Origin: Burkholderiaceae bacterium
GTDB lineage: Bacteria; Pseudomonadota; Gammaproteobacteria; Burkholderiales; Burkholderiaceae_C
Direction of reading: 5' to 3'
NCBI GenBank assembly: GCA_019745555.1
Contig: JAIESX010000003.1
Location: 1-33,952 of the forward strand
DNA: 33,952 nucleotides
In this document: in pieces, positions 26,365 to 33,952 of the stretch
Layout of the letters: every line of letters starts with the position of its first letter
How positions within the stretch are numbered: the stretch's first letter is position 1
Notes under the pieces: model-generated
Database searches by the model: none
Told to the model about the DNA's origin: nothing
The model's input: the letters and a program-made list of their open reading frames with translations, nothing else
Position numbers and translations under genes: made by a program

Positions 26365-27528
26365 GTGCTTTTGTCTCTCCAGGGAACCAACCCTCACGCC
26401 ATCCTGGCGCTCGCAGACGGCACGGTCTTTCTCGGCAATTCCATCGGTGCCACCGGCACCACGGTCGGCGAAGTGGTGTTCAACACCGCCATCACCGGCT
26501 ACCAGGAAATCCTCACTGATCCGAGCTACTGCCGGCAGATCGTGACCCTCACGTATCCGCACATCGGCAACTACGGCATCAATCCTGAGGACATCGAAGC
26601 CGACAAGGTCCATGCCGCCGGTCTCATCATCAAGGACCTGCCCCTGCTGGCGTCCAACTTCCGCAGCACCGAAACGCTCTCGCAGTACCTCGTGCGCGAG
26701 AAGACCGTGGCGATCGCCAACATCGACACCCGCAAGCTCACGCGCCTGCTGCGCAGCAAGGGCGCGCAGAACGGCGCCATCGTCGCGCTCAAGGTCGGAG
26801 AGGCCGTGAGTCAGGCGCGCATCGACGAAGCCCTGGCTGCCGCCAAGGCCGCGCCCAGCATGAAGGGCCTGGACCTGGCCCAGGTGGTCACGACCACCAA
26901 GAGCTATGCCTGGACCCAGACCGAATGGACTCTGGGAACGGGTTATGGCGAACAGACCGCCCCCAGGTTTCATGTCGTGGCATACGACTACGGCGTCAAG
27001 AAGAACATCCTGCGCATGCTGGCGCAGCGCGGCTGCAAGCTGACCGTCGTGCCGGCCAGGACGCCCGCCAAGGACGTGATGGCCCTCAAGCCTGACGGCG
27101 TGTTCCTCTCCAACGGCCCCGGCGACCCGGAGCCCTGCGACTACGCCATCGCCGCCACGCGCGAGATCATCGAGGCCGGCATCCCCACCTTCGGCATCTG
27201 CCTGGGCCACCAGATCATGGCGCTGGCTTCGGGCGCCAAGACCTTCAAGATGCAGAACAGCCACCACGGCGCCAACCACCCGGTCAAGGACCTGGACAAT
27301 GGTCGAGTGAGCATCACCAGCCAGAACCACGGCTTCGCCGTGGAGATGGACTCGCTGCCCGCCAACCTGCGTGCCACCCATGTGAGCCTGTTCGATGGCA
27401 CGCTGCAGGGGCTGGCGCGTACCGACAAGCCGGCTTTCTGCTTCCAGGGTCACCCGGAAGCCTCGCCCGGCCCGCACGATATCGCCTACCTGTTCGACCG
27501 CTTCACGGCGCTGATGGAGAAGAAGTAA
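26365..27528 (+). CDS. carA: Carbamoyl-phosphate synthase small subunit (glutamine amidotransferase)
   Basis: CarA hydrolyses glutamine and passes ammonia through a tunnel to CarB for carbamoyl phosphate, used for pyrimidines and arginine. The 387-residue product has an N-terminal small-subunit domain (1-150) and a class I glutaminase domain with the triad Cys279 (GICLGH), His363 and Glu365 (GHPEASPG). All three are offset by 10 from E. coli CarA. The start is GTG at 26365 with CGGAG 6-7 bases upstream. It directly abuts carB, with no bases between stop and start. Confidence 0.99.
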   Translation: MLLSLQGTNPHAILALADGTVFLGNSIGATGTTVGEVVFNTAITGYQEILTDPSYCRQIVTLTYPHIGNYGINPEDIEADKVHAAGLIIKDLPLLASNFRSTETLSQYLVREKTVAIANIDTRKLTRLLRSKGAQNGAIVALKVGEAVSQARIDEALAAAKAAPSMKGLDLAQVVTTTKSYAWTQTEWTLGTGYGEQTAPRFHVVAYDYGVKKNILRMLAQRGCKLTVVPARTPAKDVMALKPDGVFLSNGPGDPEPCDYAIAATREIIEAGIPTFGICLGHQIMALASGAKTFKMQNSHHGANHPVKDLDNGRVSITSQNHGFAVEMDSLPANLRATHVSLFDGTLQGLARTDKPAFCFQGHPEASPGPHDIAYLFDRFTALMEKK

Positions 27529-30771
<3,243 letters not shown>

Positions 30772-30787
30772 AATAGTTCGAACCTGC

Positions 30788-30835
30788 CGGGGGCAGGCTG
30801 GCGTGATGCGCCGGTCTGCCCCCGTTACTTTTACT
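30788..30835 (+). terminator. Long hairpin terminator/attenuator between carB and greA
   Basis: CGGGGGCAG (30788-30796) pairs with CTGCCCCCG (30816-30824). The stem continues inward with GCTGGCG (30797-30803) against CGCCGGT (30809-30815), giving about 16 bp with two G-U pairs and a 5-base loop. A U-rich interrupted tract TTACTTTTACTT follows. It ends 17 bp before the greA ATG, so it terminates carAB and also lies at the front of any greA transcript starting near the carB stop. A -10-like TAAAAT (30769-30774) precedes it, without a good -35. Confidence 0.82.
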
Positions 30836-30852
30836 TCCTGCAAATCAGAGAC

Positions 30853-31329
30853 ATGGCCACCATTCCGATTACCAAGCGCGGCGCCGAGAAGCTCAAGGCC
30901 GAGTTGCACCGTCTGAAGACCGTGGATCGTCCTGCCGTGATCAACGCCATCGCCGAGGCGCGCGCCCAGGGTGACCTGAGCGAAAACGCCGAATACGACG
31001 CCGCCAAGGACCGCCAGGGCTTCATCGAAGGCCGGATCCAGGAGATCGAGGGCAAGCTTTCGGCGGCGCAAATCATCGATCCGACCGCCATCGATGCCGG
31101 CGGGAAGGTCGTGTTCGGTGCCACCGTGGAGCTCGAAGAGGAGTCCACGGGTGAGACCGTGACCTACCAGATCGTCGGTGAGGACGAGGCCGACCTCAAG
31201 CTGGGTCTGATCAACGTCGGCTCGCCGATTGCGCGTGCGCTGATCGGCAAGGAAGAGGGCGACACGGCCGAGGTGCAGGCGCCGGGTGGCGTCAAGCGCT
31301 ACGAGATCGTGGCGGTCAGCTATCGCTGA
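30853..31329 (+). CDS. greA: Transcription elongation factor GreA
   Basis: GreA binds the RNA polymerase secondary channel and stimulates cleavage of backtracked RNA. The 158-residue product matches E. coli in length. It has the N-terminal coiled coil carrying GDLSENAEY with the catalytic-tip acidic residues Asp41 and Glu44, and the C-terminal FKBP-like domain ([27 protein letters not shown]). The ATG at 30853 has a weak ribosome-binding site. The strong hairpin just upstream suggests attenuation of its own leader. The next genes are a DUF4149 protein and, on the other strand, yhbY. Confidence 0.99.
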   Translation: MATIPITKRGAEKLKAELHRLKTVDRPAVINAIAEARAQGDLSENAEYDAAKDRQGFIEGRIQEIEGKLSAAQIIDPTAIDAGGKVVFGATVELEEESTGETVTYQIVGEDEADLKLGLINVGSPIARALIGKEEGDTAEVQAPGGVKRYEIVAVSYR

Positions 31330-31352
31330 ACCTGCAATCCCTTGGCCTGACC

Positions 31353-31784
31353 ATGCGCGCCTTCCTGCTCCGCCTGCCGCTGTGGGCGGCTGCCCTGTGG
31401 TGGGGCAGCCTCACGACCATCGGCTTTCTGGTGGTGCCCTTGCTGTTTGTGCACCTGCCCAGCCCGGCGCTGGCCGGCGGCATGGCAGCCAGGCTGTTCA
31501 CCGCCCAGACCCGGGTGAGTGTGGTCTGCGCGCTGCTGCTCCTGATGGCCTCGCGTCCCCAGGGCGACGGGGAGGAGGCCGCCGAACCCGGTCCCCTGCA
31601 GGCTGTGCGGCTGACCGTTGTCGGCGGCATGTTGCTGGCCCTGCTGGTGGAGTTCGCGGTCGCGCCACGCATCGTGGCACGCGAGAACCTGGCGCTCTGG
31701 CACCGGGTGGGCAGCACCCTCTATGCCCTGCAGTGGTTCTGCGCCGCCATTACCTTCTGGCGCCTGAACAGGCGTCAGGTCTGA
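31353..31784 (+). CDS. DUF4149 membrane protein
   Basis: The 143-residue product is a small integral membrane protein with about four hydrophobic helices (roughly 7-30, 40-64, 84-104, 118-138). It carries conserved-looking features GSLTTIGFLVVPLLF near the N terminus, VAPRIV and LWHRVGSTLYALQW near the C terminus. These fit the DUF4149 family, which has no established function. It starts 23 bp after greA and may share its transcript. A greA-adjacent position is common in betaproteobacteria as I recall. Its last 10 bp overlap the end of the opposing yhbY gene. Confidence 0.8.
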   Translation: MRAFLLRLPLWAAALWWGSLTTIGFLVVPLLFVHLPSPALAGGMAARLFTAQTRVSVVCALLLLMASRPQGDGEEAAEPGPLQAVRLTVVGGMLLALLVEFAVAPRIVARENLALWHRVGSTLYALQWFCAAITFWRLNRRQV

Positions 31785-32248
31785 CTGCGCTTCTTGACGC
31801 TGGTCTGCTTGGGCTTGGCGCGTTTGATCTTGCCACCGGGCGTGAGGCGCTGATTGCCCAGCACGCGCAGGATCTTGACTTCGGGGCGTTGGCCGCCCCG
31901 CTTGCTGAATTTGAGCACCTTGACGTCGCGCGGGCCGGGCATGCGGTCCTCGTCCTCGACCCGCTCCCTGGCCGGCCTGGGGCGCCAGAGCACGAGCAGT
32001 TTGCCGATGTGCTGGATCGGGGCGGCGTCGAGTTCGTCCGCCAGGGTCTGAAAGATGGTCTCGCGCTCGGCGCGGTCGTCGGAGAAGACCCTCACCTTGA
32101 TCAGGCCGTGGGCCTTGAGCGCGGCATCGGTTTCCTTCTTGACGGCGGCCGTCAGGCCGTCGCCGCCGATCATCACGACCGGGTCAAGGTGATGGGCCTC
32201 GGCGCGGAATTCCTTGCGCTGGGCGGGGGTCAGTTGTATCGCTGGCAT
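31775..32248 (-). CDS. yhbY: YhbY family RNA-binding protein (CRM domain) with basic C-terminal extension
   Basis: YhbY binds precursor 50S subunits and helps ribosome assembly. The 157-residue product has a CRM (CRS1-YhbY) domain at about 1-95, including [18 protein letters not shown] with the GxxG loop GGDG at 28-31 and [16 protein letters not shown]. It is about 60 residues longer than E. coli YhbY (97). The extra C-terminal tail (about 95-157) is strongly basic and ends in [16 protein letters not shown]. It is divergent from rlmE, another 50S assembly enzyme, with 59 bp between starts. The stop overlaps the DUF4149 gene by 10 bp. Confidence 0.93.
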   Translation of the reverse strand: MPAIQLTPAQRKEFRAEAHHLDPVVMIGGDGLTAAVKKETDAALKAHGLIKVRVFSDDRAERETIFQTLADELDAAPIQHIGKLLVLWRPRPARERVEDEDRMPGPRDVKVLKFSKRGGQRPEVKILRVLGNQRLTPGGKIKRAKPKQTSVKKRSQT

Positions 32249-32307
32249 CCGTCTATTATCGTTGTTATGGTGGCTGGCTGAAACCGGCCACCGGCCTGAA
32301 AGAGCAA

Positions 32308-32976
32308 ATGAAAGTCCAAACCAAGAGCAAGAAGGTCAACAAAGCCTGGCTCAACGACCACGTCAACGACACCTATGTGAAGCTGGCGCAGAAGGAGGGC
32401 TACCGCGCGCGCGCGGCCTACAAGCTCAAGGAGATCGACGAAACCCTCAAGCTGGTCAAACCCGGCCAGGTGGTGGTCGATCTGGGCTGTGCCCCCGGGG
32501 CCTGGAGCCAGTACCTGCGCCGGCGCATGGCGCCCGGCGGGGCGGCCATGGGCGAGCTCAAGGGAACCATCATCGGTCTGGACCTGCTGCCGATGGAGCC
32601 GATCGAGGGGGTGCAGTACATCCAGGGCGATTTCCGCGAGGCGGGGGTCCTGGCCCAGCTGGAGGAACTGCTGCAAGGCCGTCAGGCCGACCTCGTGGTC
32701 TCGGACATGGCGCCCAATCTCTCGGGGGTCGCCTCGGTGGACGCGGCCCGGGTGGAGGAGCTGATCGAGCTGGCGATCGACTTCTGCCAGCAGCATCTCA
32801 AGCCCTCGGGGGCCCTGGTGGCCAAGGTGTTCCATGGCAGCGGTTACAACGAGCTGGTACAGCGTTTCCGGGCCAGTTTCCTGACCGTCAAGCCGGTCAA
32901 GCCCAAGGCCTCGCGCGACCGTTCGTCCGAAACTTTTCTCGTGGGCATCGGTCTGAAAGCCCAGGCCACCGCCTGA
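32308..32976 (+). CDS. rlmE: 23S rRNA (uridine2552-2'-O)-methyltransferase RlmE
   Basis: RlmE (FtsJ/RrmJ) methylates U2552 in the A loop of 23S rRNA late in 50S assembly. The 222-residue product has the SAM motif [11 protein letters not shown] at 58-68 and the K-D-K-E catalytic set: Lys39, Asp133 (SDMAPN), Lys173 (AKVFHGSG) and the Glu in RSSETFLV. Compared with E. coli RlmE there is an insertion of about 8 residues (around 73-82) between motif I and the next strand. It precedes ftsH as in E. coli. The ribosome-binding site is AAAGAG about 6 bases before the ATG. Confidence 0.98.
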   Translation: MKVQTKSKKVNKAWLNDHVNDTYVKLAQKEGYRARAAYKLKEIDETLKLVKPGQVVVDLGCAPGAWSQYLRRRMAPGGAAMGELKGTIIGLDLLPMEPIEGVQYIQGDFREAGVLAQLEELLQGRQADLVVSDMAPNLSGVASVDAARVEELIELAIDFCQQHLKPSGALVAKVFHGSGYNELVQRFRASFLTVKPVKPKASRDRSSETFLVGIGLKAQATA

Positions 32977-32991
32977 AGCCTGGATCTCCGG

Positions 32992-33027
32992 GCCCGGCGG
33001 GCCGGGCGCGGTGTGCAGGAGCGCACA
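32992..33027 (+). other. Two GC-rich hairpins in the rlmE-ftsH intergenic region
   Basis: GCCCGGC (32992-32998) and GCCGGGC (33001-33007) form a perfect short inverted repeat just after rlmE. TGTGC (33012-33016) and GCACA (33023-33027) form a second stem with loop AGGAGC. Neither is followed by a U-tract, so these are at best weak terminators or mRNA-end structures. The remaining intergenic sequence to 33140 holds the elements listed next. Confidence 0.5.
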
Positions 33028-33077
33028 AATCCCCTCTGGCATCAATGGCTGTCGACTGCAAAATCAATCGGCGACGG

Positions 33078-33105
33078 GCTTGAAAGGCCTAAAATGGGCT
33101 CAAGC
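33078..33105 (+). promoter_or_regulatory. Candidate ftsH promoter region with inverted repeat
   Basis: A perfect 6-bp inverted repeat GCTTGA-N16-TCAAGC (33078-33083 with 33100-33105) brackets a -10-like TAAAAT (33090-33095). The left arm also reads CTTGAAA (33079-33085), the consensus -35 of heat-shock sigma-32 promoters. No CCCCAT-type -10 follows at the right distance, so a sigma-32 call is not secure. A second AT-rich element TATAT lies at 33106-33110. The region starts 35-60 bp upstream of ftsH and is the likely site of its control. Confidence 0.4.
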
Positions 33106-33140
33106 TATATGTTTCCCTGGCATCCCTACTGGAGCTGCAC

Positions 33141-33952
<812 letters not shown>

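Noticed and set aside
33079..33110. A full sigma-32 promoter for ftsH
   Set aside because: CTTGAAA is present, but no CCCCAT-like -10 follows at 13-17 bases. Only the -35 half matches, so I report the region as a candidate control site.

Overview
The window is chromosomal DNA from a GC-rich betaproteobacterium, most likely of the order Burkholderiales and probably Comamonadaceae-like. This rests on gene order (rpsB-tsf-pyrH-frr-uppS-cdsA-dxr-rseP-bamA-ompH-lpxD-fabZ-lpxA-lpxB-rnhB, then carAB-greA-DUF4149-yhbY-rlmE-ftsH), on remembered protein features (FtsH beginning NNQWFSK from a TTG codon, RNase R without its N-terminal helix-turn-helix), and on a Met at the LpxA acyl-chain ruler position, which fits the 3-hydroxydecanoate typical of that family. 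The lineage call is an inference, not a database result.

Layout: (1) 1-313, two near-identical tRNA-Leu(CAG) genes on the minus strand, separated by a terminator. (2) 335-3434, plus-strand rnr and a short-chain dehydrogenase. (3) 3431-5183, a minus-strand alpha/beta hydrolase divergent from an AraC-type regulator. (4) 5196-11081, a minus-strand run read as amidase, D-amino-acid dehydrogenase-like oxidoreductase, HDOD protein, metallo-beta-lactamase-fold hydrolase and bifunctional NAD(P)HX repair enzyme. (5) 11099-26195, a long plus-strand run for translation factors (S2, EF-Ts, RRF), UMP kinase, isoprenoid and phospholipid precursors (UppS, CdsA, Dxr), the envelope protease RseP, outer-membrane assembly (BamA, OmpH/Skp), lipid A synthesis (LpxD, FabZ, LpxA, LpxB), RNase HII and a SpoU-type RNA methyltransferase. 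(6) 26214-31784, carAB, greA and a small membrane protein. (7) 31775-33952, minus-strand yhbY divergent from rlmE and the start of ftsH, which runs off the window.

The plus-strand run couples protein synthesis to envelope building. UppS supplies the undecaprenyl carrier and CdsA supplies CDP-diacylglycerol. Dxr feeds the isoprenoid pathway, and LpxA/D/B make the lipid A precursor from 3-hydroxyacyl-ACP, which FabZ also consumes. BamA and OmpH assemble outer-membrane proteins. Many junctions are 0-15 bp or overlap (ATGA at lpxD/fabZ and rnhB/spoU, TGATG at bamA/ompH, direct abutment at carA/carB), so translation is probably coupled.

No stretch above 300 bp lacks a gene. I found no insertion sequence, prophage, CRISPR array, toxin-antitoxin module or defence system, and I do not see a convincing undescribed system. 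The leads most worth a second look are the greA leader hairpin (possible GraL-like attenuator), the LpxA ruler residue, the N-terminally truncated RNase R packed against a divergent tRNA gene, the HDOD/metallo-hydrolase pair, the structured rpsB leader, and an inverted repeat upstream of ftsH.
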